A program made the translations under genes and the position numbers. The notes under the pieces are model-generated. The model worked only from the letters and a program-made list of their open reading frames with translations, was not told the origin of the DNA and searched no databases. 64,000 nt of DNA from Verrucomicrobiia bacterium. GTDB taxonomy: Bacteria; Verrucomicrobiota; Verrucomicrobiia; Palsa-1439. Positions 16,083 through 24,055 of this stretch are shown here, piece after piece (within the stretch, counting starts at the first letter, position 1; every line of letters starts with the position of its first letter). The DNA is taken from the NCBI GenBank assembly GCA_022072455.1, contig JAJVHY010000012.1, forward strand, positions 1-64,000, written 5' to 3'.

Positions 16083-16276
16083 GTGCGTTCCCGTCGATAA
16101 ATCTCAACCATTTCCGTCGTCACAACTTGGTTGGGATTGATCGGCATATCTAACTGCGCTTCAATACGCACCCGCCCGCCGTCCTCATCCTCAATGGCAA
16201 TAAACTTGATTTTGTCGTCACCGTCGTCTTGCCATTCGGTCTTAATTCTTACCGTATCGCCTTTCTTGATTTTCAT
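16079..16276 (-). CDS. Small conserved protein with SH3-like barrel
   Basis: A 65-residue protein beginning MKIKKGDTVRIKTEWQDDGD and continuing to IEAQLDMPINPNQVV. This pattern recurs in many bacteria as an uncharacterised small beta-barrel. ATG 16276 is chosen over the track's 16318 because the family begins with MKI; AGGA lies about 11 nt upstream. It is 31 nt after vsr and overlaps the next small gene by 4 nt, so it is probably in the restriction-modification transcript. Function unknown. Confidence 0.7.
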   Translation of the reverse strand: MKIKKGDTVRIKTEWQDDGDDKIKFIAIEDEDGGRVRIEAQLDMPINPNQVVTTEMVEIYRRERT

Positions 16277-16307
16277 AGAATGAGTTTCCTGTATGGCTTC
16301 CGAATCG

Positions 16308-16721
16308 TCATTTTGCACTCAACTTTCGCTGTATCTTCCTAACACAGCTTGCCGGTGATCTCACAAGTTCATGCTCCCAAACGCGGACGACGCGCCAGCC
16401 TTTGCGACGGAGCGTCCGGTTCACCACGCGGTCACGCGACTGGTTGTTGGTAAGTTTCTTTTTCCAGAACGCCCGGTTGTTCACCGGCATGTTTGCGTGC
16501 TTCGGGCACGCATGCCAGAAACAGCCATCCACAAACACGGCAACACGCGCGGCAGTAAAAACAAAATCTGGTCTGCCGAATACCGGCTGATTCCGCCGCC
16601 AACCGGTGACGCGATGTTTACGGAACAGTCCGGCCAGCGCTAATTCCGTGTCCTTATTGCCGCGCCCGCGAATCCGCGACATTACTTCGGAACGCTTGCG
16701 CTTGGTGAAAACATCAGGCAT
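16308..16721 (-). CDS. vsr: Very short patch repair endonuclease Vsr
   Basis: A 137-residue Vsr nuclease, which nicks beside T:G mismatches made when 5-methylcytosine deaminates at the methyltransferase site. It has KRSEVMSRIRGRGNKDTE at the start, GRPDFVF with the catalytic Asp, VFVDGCFWHACPKH with the zinc/His residues, and WRVVRVWEHEL near the end. It overlaps the preceding broken ORF by 8 nt. Its presence with a C5 methyltransferase is expected; E. coli pairs vsr with dcm for the CCWGG site, and the nuclease type here suggests the same site. Confidence 0.95.
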   Translation of the reverse strand: MPDVFTKRKRSEVMSRIRGRGNKDTELALAGLFRKHRVTGWRRNQPVFGRPDFVFTAARVAVFVDGCFWHACPKHANMPVNNRAFWKKKLTNNQSRDRVVNRTLRRKGWRVVRVWEHELVRSPASCVRKIQRKLSAK

Positions 16722-17035
16722 TCAAGCCCGCCAGCTTTCTTTCGTGGATTATTCGCGCTTTGCACGCTTGATACGGATAAAGCTCGTTGTCGGTAATTGT
16801 CCCGGCACCGCGTCGCCGGAATGCCTCGCTGGCAAGTGGCTTCAACGCCTTCGGCCAGCCACTGCCGCGCGACTCGTAACCGTCGGGATGAAGACCCGGA
16901 TAGAGCCATGACACGGAACACCACGCGCGCATGAAAAACTTTCTTGGGGAGAGTTCGCACCCGGCTGTCCACTACTTCCGAGAGGTGCCGCTTTGCCGAG
17001 ACTTCGGACGGTGGAATATAGATGTAATCCTTCAT
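16714..17035 (-). pseudogene. Frameshifted small ORF between nuclease and vsr
   Basis: Not recognised. An ATG at 17035 opens a sensible frame (MKDYIYIPPSEVSAKRH to FHARVVFR), which then turns into low-quality Ser/Arg-rich sequence. From about 16920 a second frame takes over with natural protein (WLYPGLHPDGYESRGSG to IIHERKLAGLNA), ending in a stop that overlaps the vsr start. Joining both gives about 107 residues. Either a single frameshift has broken the gene or there is a sequencing error; alternatively only the second frame is made from ATG 16932. A -10-like TAGAGT sits 8 nt before ATG 17035. Confidence 0.5.
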
Positions 17036-17079
17036 GGCGAAAACTCTACCAGGGCGAGTTGGATTTGCCAGGAAGAAAA

Positions 17080-17793
17080 TCAGATTATTTTCGCTCTGCG
17101 CCAGCGGGCGATGGCGGGGTCGAGATGGTCGGTAAAGAAGTCCTCAAAGGAGATTATGTTTGGCGCGTCCTGGTATACCGGATTGGACTGTTTCAGTGTT
17201 CTTGGAACGACCATGTAGATTCGATTGGCTAGCATCTCTTCCGCTTGATTGGCACTGATCCCGCCGTCAAGCGTCGCCAAAAAAAGCCCCTTACCTCTGA
17301 CACCTTCGGTTGCAATTTGCCGCCACCGTTCACGCAATGTGCGTTTGGCCGTGAAAATAATGCAGTCAGGCGCGTTCTTGCGGTAGTGCGCTTCGGAGGG
17401 CATCAGGAAATCAGGCTTTCCATTTATGATGCACTGCTCCTCAAATGGGTAGTCGCAACGTCTGAACAAGCCCTTGATAGTTTCCTCGAAAGTTTTCCCA
17501 GCTCTTGTCCGCCTAGATTGCGTGAGTGAGAGGAAGAACGAATTGAGTTCTTCAAAGACCGGCTGGTTGCCATGCGTCCTGCAAAACTCACTCAGAAGCT
17601 CCTCACCAAGCTCCAATTGCTTCTGTAAATAAATATCGTAGCCTACTTTCTCAATCTCCAGAGTCAGAGCACTGAAGTTCTGCCGTAGAGTCACCGGCGA
17701 GTCACCCTTCTTTGAAGCCAGTCGCTTTGCAGCAAGTTCGGCTATCTCTTCAACTGTTGGCATTCGTCTCTTGAATTGGCTGAACAGTGACAT
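17080..17793 (-). CDS. EcoRII-C-like type II restriction endonuclease
   Basis: A 237-residue PD-(D/E)XK nuclease. Residues from about 93 match the EcoRII catalytic domain: SRRTRAGKTFEETIKGLF, then KPDFLMPSEAHY with the active-site Asp near 128, then FTAKRTLRERWRQI with the Lys near 150, and a late GISANQAEEM helix. EcoRII cuts at CCWGG; the N-terminal effector domain of EcoRII is absent, as in related short enzymes. It is 11 nt downstream of the methyltransferase, giving a complete R-M pair. Site specificity is inferred from family only. Confidence 0.86.
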   Translation of the reverse strand: MSLFSQFKRRMPTVEEIAELAAKRLASKKGDSPVTLRQNFSALTLEIEKVGYDIYLQKQLELGEELLSEFCRTHGNQPVFEELNSFFLSLTQSRRTRAGKTFEETIKGLFRRCDYPFEEQCIINGKPDFLMPSEAHYRKNAPDCIIFTAKRTLRERWRQIATEGVRGKGLFLATLDGGISANQAEEMLANRIYMVVPRTLKQSNPVYQDAPNIISFEDFFTDHLDPAIARWRRAKII

Positions 17794-17804
17794 AAGGCCT
17801 TTCG

Positions 17805-18902
17805 TTAGTGATGTCGGCGACGCTCGTTCACTTGGAGAACAAGGTCGGGCTTGTACTCGGCCGGTTGTTGAAGAGTCTCAACAATCGCCTTAGCTACGCG
17901 CTCAACCACTGGCACAACAACAGAGTTTCCAAATTGGCGGTACGCTTGTGTATCGGACACGGGAATCTTGAAACTTGGCGGATAACCCAAGAGGAGCGCA
18001 CACTCTCTTGGTGTCAGTCGGCGCGGGTTCTTTCCCGCACCTTGTGAAATAAGAATCTCTGAGCCGTCTTTGTAGTACCGCGCGCTCAATGTCCGCGTCA
18101 CGCTCTCGCCGGTAACGAGCCCGAATCCAAAACCGTTTCCCGCCGCTTTGTGCTTGGCGGCGTAATTCTGCAAATACTCCCACAGATGATCCGTCAGCGT
18201 GTACTTGGCGGGTGGGTGTGGGTCGAGGATGGAGGCAAGTTTTGGACCTTCTTTTGGGAACTGCGGAAACTCGAAGTAGCGGTGCGTATCAAACCCGACG
18301 ATGAAAATGCGTTCCCGGTGCTGCGGCACGACCGACTGCGCGTCGATGATTTTGTGATAAACGGTATAGTCGAGGTCGTCGGTGAGCGTCTTGTGGATGA
18401 CCTGCCACGTGCGGCCTTTGTCGTGGTTCTTCAGGTTCTTGACGTTTTCCAGCAGGAAGGCGCGCGGGCGACGGTCGCGAATGATCCGCGCCAGTTCAAA
18501 GAAGAGATTGCCCTGTTTCTTTTCGTCGAAGCCGTGCGCCTCGCCGAGGGCGTTCTTCTTGGAGACGCCGGCAATGCTGAATGGCTGACAGGGGAAACCG
18601 GCGCAGAGAATGTCGTGGGCTGGAATCTCCGATGAGGCCACGGCGCGAATATCGCCGACCGGTGTTTCACCAAAATTCGCCGCGTAGGTGATCTGGGAGT
18701 GCTTATCCCAGTCGCAGGAGAAGACGCATTCACAGCCGGCCCGCTCAAACGCGAGCCGAAATCCGCCAATGCCGCTGAATAAATCCACAAAGCGTAACGG
18801 CACAGCCGACGGCAGTGGTTGAGCCCCATAAATCGTATCCTGCTCGCGAACTCTGTTCGCGGCGTTCTTGCCGGGTCGGATTTTCTTCTTTTGGGTGCTC
18901 AT
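17805..18902 (-). CDS. DNA (cytosine-5) methyltransferase, Dcm-like
   Basis: A 365-residue C5 methyltransferase that protects DNA from the linked nuclease. Motif I is [19 protein letters not shown]; motif [10 protein letters not shown] has the catalytic Cys near residue 105; ENVKNL is motif [13 protein letters not shown] is motif VIII; and [12 protein letters not shown] is motif X. The target-recognition region lies at about 220-300. GGAGG precedes the ATG and a TTGTCG-N17-TAGAGT promoter lies upstream. With the EcoRII-C-like nuclease and Vsr, methylation of the second C in CCWGG is the best guess. Confidence 0.95.
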   Translation of the reverse strand: MSTQKKKIRPGKNAANRVREQDTIYGAQPLPSAVPLRFVDLFSGIGGFRLAFERAGCECVFSCDWDKHSQITYAANFGETPVGDIRAVASSEIPAHDILCAGFPCQPFSIAGVSKKNALGEAHGFDEKKQGNLFFELARIIRDRRPRAFLLENVKNLKNHDKGRTWQVIHKTLTDDLDYTVYHKIIDAQSVVPQHRERIFIVGFDTHRYFEFPQFPKEGPKLASILDPHPPAKYTLTDHLWEYLQNYAAKHKAAGNGFGFGLVTGESVTRTLSARYYKDGSEILISQGAGKNPRRLTPRECALLLGYPPSFKIPVSDTQAYRQFGNSVVVPVVERVAKAIVETLQQPAEYKPDLVLQVNERRRHH

Positions 18903-18921
18903 GCCTCCAACGACGGCGCGG

Positions 18922-18950
18922 ACTCTAACCAGGCAGACCTACTTCGACAA
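18922..18950 (-). promoter_or_regulatory. Putative promoter of the restriction-modification operon
   Basis: On the minus strand TTGTCG (18945-18950) and TAGAGT (18922-18927) are 17 nt apart, with a leader of about 13-19 nt carrying GGAGG before the methyltransferase ATG at 18902. Confidence 0.5.
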
Positions 18951-19220
18951 GCCATTCAAGGGATGTTTACGTCGGCGCTGGCAACGATGGACTGGGCGGT
19001 CTGGGCTGGACGCTCAAACGTGGCTGGCCGGGGGACCCCGATTGGGTCATTGCGGCCTGCCTTATCGACTGTTTCTGCCTATAGCTGGCCGGGGAGCTCA
19101 AGGAGTCGGGTTAGGCTTTGGGGTGGGTTTTTACCGGAAAAATGGCAATTTGAGGGTTGCCGGGGTCGTTTTTGGCCATTTTGTGGGTTTGGCCGCTGAA
19201 TTTGGTGTGAAACCGGGTCC

Positions 19221-19424
19221 GCTTGCTGGCAAGCGGAGTCCGCTTGAGGGCAAGCCGAGTTCGTTTGCTGGCAAGCGGTGCCGGCTTCAGGGCACGGCGA
19301 TGCCGCTTGGGGGCAAGCCGTGCCGGCTTGAGGGCACGACGTTCCCGCTTGCGGGCAAACCGGGGGCCGCTGGTGGCAAGCGCGGCGCGCTTGTCGGCAA
19401 CCGGCGCCCGCTTGCCCTTGCGCC
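19221..19424. repeat. 21-bp tandem repeat array (about 9.7 units)
   Basis: Nine full units and one partial unit follow in exact 21-nt register without a single indel. The consensus is close to GCTTGNNGGCAAGCCGNGNCC; the GCTTG and GGCA cores are kept while the other positions vary. Any frame gives heptapeptide repeats: LAGKRSP-type in one plus frame, CPQAGTA-type on the minus strand. No frame has a good start signal, so coding is unproven. The flanks, 18951-19220 and 19425-19487, hold no convincing gene. Confidence 0.85.
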
Positions 19425-19433
19425 ATAGTTTTT

Positions 19434-19462
19434 TTGTTGAATTTGCCGAACGGCTTTATTTT
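19434..19462 (+). promoter_or_regulatory. Putative promoter of the fibronectin-III-like gene
   Basis: TTGTTG, 17 nt, then TATTTT, in a short AT-rich stretch that stands out from the GC-rich surroundings. It leads to ATG 19488 after about 25 nt. Both boxes are moderate matches. Confidence 0.4.
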
Positions 19463-19574
19463 AATTTCGCCAGCCATTGAGGACACCATGCCAACACGAC
19501 GCTGGGGCGAAGGCAAATGGAATGATGGCGGTGTCTGGAATGGGCCATCGCCCAGCCAACCCGCAAGGAGAAGC

Positions 19575-20207
19575 ATGAAGATCATCAAGATGCCCGTTGC
19601 CGGTAAGAACCCCGACACCCTCAGTGATTACGTCACCGAGCTGCTCACGAAACTCGACGATAATGTCGCCGACTTCCCGGCCCCGCCGAAGGCCGCGCTG
19701 GTCGCCAGCCTCGGCCTCCTCGACACCACGCGCGGCGAGTTGGCGACGTTGGAAGCCCAAGTCCAAGGCAAGCAAATCGAGATCGAAACCGCCGCCGCCA
19801 CCGTGCGCACCGACGCCAACGCCCTCGGCGACTGGGCCGAAGGCGTCACCACCGACCCGGCCAAGCTGACCAAAGTCTTTGAACTGCGCAACGCGCCCAC
19901 GCCGGCCGGTGCGACCCCGCGCGTGTTGAACCTGAAACTCTCCGCCGGCGATTCCGCCGGTGAGGTCGATAGCGCCTGGAACAGCTTGTACAAGGACGGC
20001 GTCAAGAGTTACGAAGTCCAAACCGTCCTCAACCCGCTCAACAACGATCCGAGTGCCGGCCCCTGGCAGCAGCACCCGAGCGTCACCAAATCGAAATGCA
20101 CGCTGGCCGGCTTCACGTCCGGTGCGCGCATCTGGCAGCGCGTCCGCGCCATCGGCCCGCAAGGCCCCGGTGACTGGAGCGACCCGGCCACCATCATCGT
20201 GCCCTGA
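19575..20207 (+). CDS. Fibronectin type III-like protein
   Basis: A 210-residue protein with no signal peptide. Residues 1-95 are helical (DYVTELLTKLDDNVADFP, then a GELATLEAQVQGKQIEIE coiled-coil helix). Residues 120-210 resemble a fibronectin III fold, with YEVQTVLNPL, a WQQHPSVTKSKCTLAGF strand and RVRAIGPQGPGDWSDPA. ATG 19575 has AAGGAG 5 nt upstream, but an in-frame ATG at 19488 also has GAGG, adding a 29-residue Trp/Gly-rich leader. Similar helical-plus-Fn3 proteins occur in multiple copies in Verrucomicrobiota. Role unknown; surface or particle binding is possible. A terminator follows at 20229. Confidence 0.7.
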   Translation: MKIIKMPVAGKNPDTLSDYVTELLTKLDDNVADFPAPPKAALVASLGLLDTTRGELATLEAQVQGKQIEIETAAATVRTDANALGDWAEGVTTDPAKLTKVFELRNAPTPAGATPRVLNLKLSAGDSAGEVDSAWNSLYKDGVKSYEVQTVLNPLNNDPSAGPWQQHPSVTKSKCTLAGFTSGARIWQRVRAIGPQGPGDWSDPATIIVP

Positions 20208-20228
20208 GCCGGTAAGTTGATAATCACG

Positions 20229-20271
20229 CAGGCCGTCCCGGCAAGTCCGGGGCGGCCTGTTGGTTTTGTTG
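20229..20271 (+). terminator. Rho-independent terminator
   Basis: A 13-bp stem (CAGGCCGTCCCGG with CCGGGGCGGCCTG, one G-U pair) around a 5-nt CAAGT loop is followed by TTGGTTTTGTT. It closes the Fn3-like gene. Confidence 0.8.
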
Positions 20272-20308
20272 AACAACCCAGCCGCTGCTGGCGGCCGGGG
20301 AGAGCCGC

Positions 20309-20923
20309 CTACCGGGGATGGGCAATTTCTTCGAGCTGCGCTTTGACAAAGCGGTCCCGGCAGTCGGGGCAGATGCCGTGGCTGAAAATGGTGCCGGAAC
20401 GCGTGCTGATGTAGTTCTCGACTTCGTGCCAGTAGTTCTGGTCGTCACGGACTTTTTTGCAGTAACAACAGATCGGCAGCAAACCCTGCAATTCATGGAC
20501 GCGCTGTAACGCGACTTCGAGTTGCCGGACCCGATCGGTCAATTCAGCCTGCAAGTTCAGGATGCGGATGCCGGCATTGAGCCGGGCGCGCAACTCCTCC
20601 CGGTCAAACGGCTTCACCAGATAGTCGTCGGCCCCGGCTTCGAGGCCCGCCACGATGTCCTGTTTTTGGCCGCGGGCCGTCAAGAGAATGATATAGAGCG
20701 CGCGATCCGCCAACAGCGGGCGAATGTGCAAGCAGACTTCCACGCCATCCATCTCCGGCATCATCCAGTCCAATATGGCCAATTGGGGCGCATCGGCCTG
20801 CTTCAGGGCCGCGAGCGCCGCGGCTCCGGTCGTGACGGCACAGACCTCGTGGCCCCATTTCACCAACGCGCTTTCCAGGACGCGCGCGGAGATGGCATCA
20901 TCTTCGGCGATCAAGATGCGCAT
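20309..20923 (-). CDS. Response regulator with Cys-rich C-terminal domain
   Basis: A 204-residue regulator. The receiver domain (residues 1-120) has the acidic pair EDD at 7-9, the phospho-acceptor Asp52 in [11 protein letters not shown], a Thr82 and Lys104. A coiled-coil linker follows, then a small domain with [15 protein letters not shown] and HGICPDC. The CxC near 153-155 and CxxC at 185-188 look like a zinc or redox site, as in other regulators with this end. No DNA-binding domain is present. It overlaps the upstream hybrid kinase gene by 13 nt, so it probably acts in the same pathway. Confidence 0.92.
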   Translation of the reverse strand: MRILIAEDDAISARVLESALVKWGHEVCAVTTGAAALAALKQADAPQLAILDWMMPEMDGVEVCLHIRPLLADRALYIILLTARGQKQDIVAGLEAGADDYLVKPFDREELRARLNAGIRILNLQAELTDRVRQLEVALQRVHELQGLLPICCYCKKVRDDQNYWHEVENYISTRSGTIFSHGICPDCRDRFVKAQLEEIAHPR

Positions 20924-23900
20924 GCGGGCTGTCCTTTCGCCAAGGCTTCGAGTTCGGGCGCGAGCCGGTCGATCTCCGTCTCCAGCAATTGGTAGGCACT
21001 GGCCGCTTGTTCCATTTGCCGGCGTTGACCGAGAAACTCCAAGCGTAACGCGGCTTCAAAGGCTGGTTTCGCGCAAAATGCCCCGAGCGAGCCTTTGAGT
21101 TTGTGGGCTTCGCGCTCCAAGGTGCGGGCGTCTTGCCGCGCGACAGCATCGCGGATGTTTTCGAGCATGGCCGGGCAATCGCGGCGGAAGATGCCGGCGA
21201 CTTCAATCAGGAGTTCGCGGTCGCCATCAATGCGTTCGAGGGCGGCGGCAACATCCAGCGCCGCGCCCGGCGCGGTGTCCGAAGGCGCGTCCATTCGATG
21301 GGACCGAGTGTCGGCGACCGCAGGGGCGCTCTTCGATGCGCCTGGACCAGTCACGACGCGGTCAATGACGTCGAACAGCACCGCCGGATTAATCGGCTTG
21401 CTGACGTAATCGTCCATCCCGGCCGCCAGACAGCGCTCGCGGTCACCGGCCATGGCGTGCGCCGTCATCGCGACGATCGGGATCCGGCGTTGGCCCATTT
21501 TTTCGAGTTGCCGGATGGCGGCCGTTGCCTCGAAACCACTCATGTTCGGCATCTGCACATCCATCAGCACCACGTCAAAGTTCTGCCGGTCAAGAGCCTC
21601 CAGCGCTTGCACGCCGTCGTTGGCCAAAACCACCGTGTGACCACGCCGTTCAAGGATCCGCACGGCCAGTTTTTGGTTCACGGGATTGTCTTCGGCCAAG
21701 AGAATCCGGTACGCGCGGGTGGCGGTGCCGTTGCGCGGGAGCGGTTGCACGCGGGTCGGTTGATCTGGCTCGTCGACCGGCGCCGGAGCGGTGGTCCCGA
21801 GCACGTGACAGATGGCCTCGCGCAATTCGGATTGTTTGAGTGGTTTGGTCAGGTGACAGGCAATCCCATATTGCCGGGCTTTGGCATTGTCGCCACGGCG
21901 CGTCGCGGAACTGATCATGATCAGGGTTGGCTGCGTCAGCGCGGTGTTGGCGCGAATCCGTTCGGCCACCGTGAAACCATCCATTTCCGGCATCTGACAA
22001 TCCAAGAGAATCAATTTATAGGGCTGCCCTTGAGCTTCCGCGCCCTCCAGGGCCTTGAAAGCCAGCCAGCCGCTGTCCACGGCGGTCGGCTTCATGTGCC
22101 AACGCTGCAACAGCTCTTCGAGAATCCGCCGGTTGGTCGCGTTATCGTCCACGATCAGCACGCGCAAGCCCGCCAGATCCACCAGTGACGCCAGCGCGGT
22201 CTTCGACCCGGAATGCAACGACGGCAGCAGCGCCGCCGTGAACCGGAAGGTGCTGCCCTTGCCCACTTCACTTTCGACCCAGATCTTGCCCTCCATCATC
22301 TCAATCAGTCGTTGCGAAATGGTCAAGCCCAGCCCGGTGCCGCCGAATTTCCGCGTGGTCGAGCCGTCGGCCTGGGTGAACGCTTCGAAAATCTTCTGTT
22401 GTTTCTCCACCGGAATCCCAATGCCGGTATCCGTCACGCTATAGCGCAAATTGACACGGCCCTCGACCGGCGCGGCCAGATCGCAGTTGACGACGATCTC
22501 ACCTTGCTCGGTGAATTTGATGGCGTTGCTGACGAGGTTGATGATGACTTGCCGGATTTTGACGGGGTCGCCGACGACCATTTCCGGCACTTCGGGCGCG
22601 ACGTGGTAGGCGAGTTCCAAGCCTTTCTCGTTGGCCTTGTAAGTCAGCGTCCGCAACATGTCCGCGAGACTGTCGCGGATATCGAAATCAATCGGATCCA
22701 ATTCCACGCGTCCGGCCTCGATCTTCGAGAAGTCGAGGATCTCGTTGATGATCGTCAGCAACGAATCCGCGGACGATTTGACGAGGGTCAAATACTCGCG
22801 CTGCTCGTTCGACAATTCCGTGTCAAGCGCGAGTTCCGTCATCCCGATGATCCCGTTCATCGGCGTGCGGATTTCGTGGGACATGTTCGCCAGGAATTCG
22901 CTCTTGGCGGTATTGGATGCCTCCGCCGCTTCATGTGCGAGCCGGCGTTCCTCTTCGGCTTGCCGGCGGGCGGTGATGTCCTGAAGCGTGCCCTCGAAGC
23001 AGTGGCTAACGCCATGTGGGTCGCGCACGATCCGGACATTTTCGGAGACCCAGATTGTCGTGCCGTTGGCGCAGTGGAGTTGCGACTCAAAATTGGTGAC
23101 GGCACCAGCCGCCTGCATTTCCCGCAGGAACTCGTCCCGGCGGGTCAATGCGGTGACGGCGTTCGGATCTGCCAACAGCGCCGCCGCCGACTCATAACCG
23201 AACAGGCGGACCATCGCGGGATTGACCATCGTATACTGGCCGGTCGGCGTGCATTGATAGATGCCGTCGGCGCTGTTCTCAAAAATCTCCTGATACTTGG
23301 CTTCGGCTTTCACGAGTTGCCGCTCTGCGTTGCGCCGCGCCAGCCAGACCAAGCCGGCCAACGAGACCAGCACGAACGCCAGGAGCGTCTCGACGCCAAT
23401 CAACAACTTCGTGCGATACGCCATCTGTTCATTTTCCTGCGACTGACCGATGAGGAGTTGTTTGTAATAGGTTTGCAGCGACCCGATGGCCGCGTGAATG
23501 CGATCATTTTGCGCCTTGCCCCGGTCGGCGGCGGCCGTGTTGTCAGTGTTGCCAAAGCGCAGGAAGAATCCCCCGCGACTCTTGATTCCGTCGTCCAATT
23601 CCGTCAACCGCTCACGCATCAGCAAATCCACTTCATCAATGACCGCTCCGCGTTCCTTGTCGTCCCCAATCAGCTTGCGGAGAATCACGACCTGCTTGAG
23701 CGTGGCGTCACGCGCGGTCTGATACGGCGGCAGATAACGGTCCCGGCCCGTCAACACGTAGAGCCGTTGCGCAGATTCGGTGGCCTCCACTTGGTAGCGC
23801 ACCACGGCCAGACTCTCCAGCACCCGGTGCGTGTTGGTGACCAACCGGTTGGATTCGAGCAGGTGCGTTGTGCTGTCCACCGCAAAATATCCGACCATCA

Positions 23901-23976
23901 GAAGCGCCGCCAACACCAGCCCCAACCCCACGCTGATGAGAGAATCCACCCACCGCTTGCGCATATTTCCGGTCAT
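20911..23976 (-). CDS. Hybrid sensor histidine kinase (CHASE3-PAS-HisKA-HATPase-REC-REC-Hpt)
   Basis: A large inner-membrane kinase of about 1021 residues. In order: a membrane helix ([16 protein letters not shown]), a periplasmic CHASE3 domain to about 185, a second membrane helix, a PAS domain, the HisKA box [13 protein letters not shown] with His367, the HATPase N and G boxes ([11 protein letters not shown]), two receivers ([10 protein letters not shown] and [11 protein letters not shown]) and a C-terminal Hpt domain ([10 protein letters not shown]). This is an ArcB/BarA-like phosphorelay chain. ATG 23976 is chosen, since the longer track ORF runs into the next kinase gene; ATG 23964 is also possible. 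The signal sensed is unknown. Confidence 0.95.
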   Translation of the reverse strand: MTGNMRKRWVDSLISVGLGLVLAALLMVGYFAVDSTTHLLESNRLVTNTHRVLESLAVVRYQVEATESAQRLYVLTGRDRYLPPYQTARDATLKQVVILRKLIGDDKERGAVIDEVDLLMRERLTELDDGIKSRGGFFLRFGNTDNTAAADRGKAQNDRIHAAIGSLQTYYKQLLIGQSQENEQMAYRTKLLIGVETLLAFVLVSLAGLVWLARRNAERQLVKAEAKYQEIFENSADGIYQCTPTGQYTMVNPAMVRLFGYESAAALLADPNAVTALTRRDEFLREMQAAGAVTNFESQLHCANGTTIWVSENVRIVRDPHGVSHCFEGTLQDITARRQAEEERRLAHEAAEASNTAKSEFLANMSHEIRTPMNGIIGMTELALDTELSNEQREYLTLVKSSADSLLTIINEILDFSKIEAGRVELDPIDFDIRDSLADMLRTLTYKANEKGLELAYHVAPEVPEMVVGDPVKIRQVIINLVSNAIKFTEQGEIVVNCDLAAPVEGRVNLRYSVTDTGIGIPVEKQQKIFEAFTQADGSTTRKFGGTGLGLTISQRLIEMMEGKIWVESEVGKGSTFRFTAALLPSLHSGSKTALASLVDLAGLRVLIVDDNATNRRILEELLQRWHMKPTAVDSGWLAFKALEGAEAQGQPYKLILLDCQMPEMDGFTVAERIRANTALTQPTLIMISSATRRGDNAKARQYGIACHLTKPLKQSELREAICHVLGTTAPAPVDEPDQPTRVQPLPRNGTATRAYRILLAEDNPVNQKLAVRILERRGHTVVLANDGVQALEALDRQNFDVVLMDVQMPNMSGFEATAAIRQLEKMGQRRIPIVAMTAHAMAGDRERCLAAGMDDYVSKPINPAVLFDVIDRVVTGPGASKSAPAVADTRSHRMDAPSDTAPGAALDVAAALERIDGDRELLIEVAGIFRRDCPAMLENIRDAVARQDARTLEREAHKLKGSLGAFCAKPAFEAALRLEFLGQRRQMEQAASAYQLLETEIDRLAPELEALAKGQPACAS

Positions 23977-24055
23977 GCCTTCCCTATTTAGCAAGGGCAA
24001 TGCCACGGGTCGCACCTGCCGCTGCACACTTGATTGACAAAAATGTCCAACCAGC

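Noticed and set aside
19221-19424. CRISPR array
   Set aside because: Units are contiguous 21-mers without unique spacers and no cas gene is present; it is a tandem repeat.
18868-19428. 186-residue plus-strand ORF over the tandem repeat
   Set aside because: It begins inside the methyltransferase gene on the other strand and has no ribosome site; the heptad pattern follows automatically from the 21-bp period.
19079-19618. 179-residue minus-strand ORF with CPQAGTA-type heptads
   Set aside because: The most protein-like reading of the array, but it overlaps the promoter and start of the Fn3-like gene and no start signal is convincing; kept only as a finding on the repeat.
15020-20207. Prophage
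   Set aside because: Only a tail-fibre-like and an Fn3-like protein are suggestive; no integrase, terminase, portal or capsid gene is present.
22213-23991. 592-residue plus-strand ORF
   Set aside because: It is fully antisense to the hybrid kinase gene, has Arg/His/Gln-rich composition and no recognisable domain; typical shadow ORF of GC-rich DNA.
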